Below are positions 63,594 through 64,000 of a stretch of 64,000 nucleotides of DNA, piece by piece. This DNA comes from Actinomycetota bacterium (GTDB lineage Bacteria > Actinomycetota > CADDZG01 > JAHWKV01 > JAOPZY01). The stretch covers positions 62,001 through 126,000 of the forward strand of contig DASTWV010000021.1 in the NCBI GenBank assembly GCA_035765775.1. Reading direction: 5' to 3'. The notes beneath the pieces were generated by a model. That model worked only from the letters and a program-made list of their open reading frames with translations. It was not told the origin of the DNA and ran no database searches. The position numbers and the translations under genes were made by a program. How positions within the stretch are numbered: the first letter of the stretch is position 1; each line of letters starts with the position of its first letter.

Positions 63594-64000
63594 CTACGAG
63601 GGGCTGGGGCTCGGCAGTGGGGTGGTGATTGGCGAGGGAATTGGGCTCGGGCTGGGCGACGGGAGCGGGCTCGGCGGCGGGGTCGGGCTGGGCGAGGGGG
63701 CGAGCAGATTCAGCAGCCCCGGGGCGCTGGGCGAGGGGATCGGGCTCGGGGTCGGCGAGGTGGCCGGGGCGTTGTCGTTCAGGCTGGTGGGCGGGGCCTC
63801 GGTGGCGGTCGAGTTCTGCTGCACCGGGTCGGGGTTCGGGCCGCTCGGGCCGCCGTAGACGTACACCGTCTCACCGTAGGGGGCGGCGCTGGTGAAAAAC
63901 CAGTCGGCGAACTCCATCGGGAGCCGGGAGCAGCCGTGCGAGGCGGGGTAAGTCGGCACCGAGGGGTACCCATGGAAGGCGATGCCCCCGTTGAAGAACG
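63594..64000 (-). CDS. L,D-transpeptidase (YkuD), 3' part only
   Basis: The frame runs off the end of the window. The visible part, about 135 residues, contains I-A-F-H-G-Y, then the catalytic motif S-H-G-C-S-R-L-P with the nucleophilic cysteine, and W-F-F-T-S-A-A-P-Y-G-E-T-V-Y-V-Y, the end of a YkuD domain. It makes 3-3 peptidoglycan cross-links outside the membrane. The YkuD domain is followed by a tail of about 80 residues rich in Pro and Ser (P-S-P-T-P, P-S-P-S-P), which is unusual at the C-terminal side. The start and any N-terminal signal lie outside the window. Confidence 0.88.
   Translation of the reverse strand, partial: FFNGGIAFHGYPSVPTYPASHGCSRLPMEFADWFFTSAAPYGETVYVYGGPSGPNPDPVQQNSTATEAPPTSLNDNAPATSPTPSPIPSPSAPGLLNLLAPSPSPTPPPSPLPSPSPSPIPSPITTPLPSPSPS

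Overview
The window is a GC-rich (about 70%), densely coded bacterial chromosome segment. Several markers point to the Actinomycetota, most likely an Acidimicrobiia-like lineage: the zinc-ribbon/RNase HI pair that matches mycobacterial Rv2229c-Rv2228c, DUF3107, DUF5319 and DUF5679 proteins, a Rv0121-type PPOX protein, a WS/DGAT wax ester synthase, a type A RNase P RNA, and the [17 protein letters not shown] surface repeat. This placement is inference from gene content. GTG starts and ATGA/GTGA overlaps are very common. I see no CRISPR array, insertion sequence or prophage.

Layout. 1-7.5 kb: a Uma2-like remnant, a small glycan operon on the minus strand (anchored protein, GT2 glycosyltransferase, methyltransferase), an overlapping GDP-mannose dehydratase/reductase-like pair, a Pro/Ser/Thr-rich anchored protein and a polysaccharide flippase whose best start is not ATG/GTG/TTG. 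7.5-8.0 kb: YqgE/AlgH. 8.1-25.0 kb: a tightly overlapping eight-gene minus-strand operon that is the most remarkable part of the window. It runs from a 2386-residue PUFA-synthase-like megasynthase (two tandem PfaD-like enoyl reductase domains, KS, AT, ACP, KR), through an AT-DH-phosphopantetheinyl transferase fusion, a free ACP, an alpha/beta hydrolase, a GT1 glycosyltransferase, a membrane-anchored zinc-ribbon methyltransferase and a degenerate galactokinase homologue, to a WS/DGAT acyltransferase. I read it as a biosynthetic cluster for a glycosylated and/or esterified polyketide lipid; the product cannot be named from sequence.

25.7-36.7 kb: a HAD phosphatase; two exported cell-wall proteins (SpoIID/LytB type, and a Tat-exported amidase that appears to start with CUG), each carrying six copies of the surface repeat; Lon protease; a secreted esterase; a metallo-beta-lactamase-fold hydrolase; a LuxR-type regulator; and a small membrane protein. 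37.1-52.4 kb: three tandem phage-tail-collar (Mdp-like) proteins followed by two giant paralogous secreted proteins (2178 and 2293 aa) made of a beta-helix head and 14-15 Ig-like domains. The second also ends in a DUF11 domain and another six-copy repeat module. Together these look like a cell-surface fibre or adhesin locus.

52.4-64.0 kb: housekeeping genes: zinc-ribbon coiled-coil protein, RNase HI, a membrane protein, RNase P RNA (its -10 box lies in the stop codon of the preceding gene), DUF5679, RidA, GNAT, a PimB-like glycosyltransferase, an aquaporin-family channel, Nudix, a CheY-like receiver, PPOX, DUF3107, DUF5319, a divergent FtsH-like protease, a Lys/Ala-rich protein, a zinc-ribbon protein and the 3' part of an L,D-transpeptidase. 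A 41-nt structured hairpin occurs twice, at 30.7 and 55.5 kb, each time between convergent genes.
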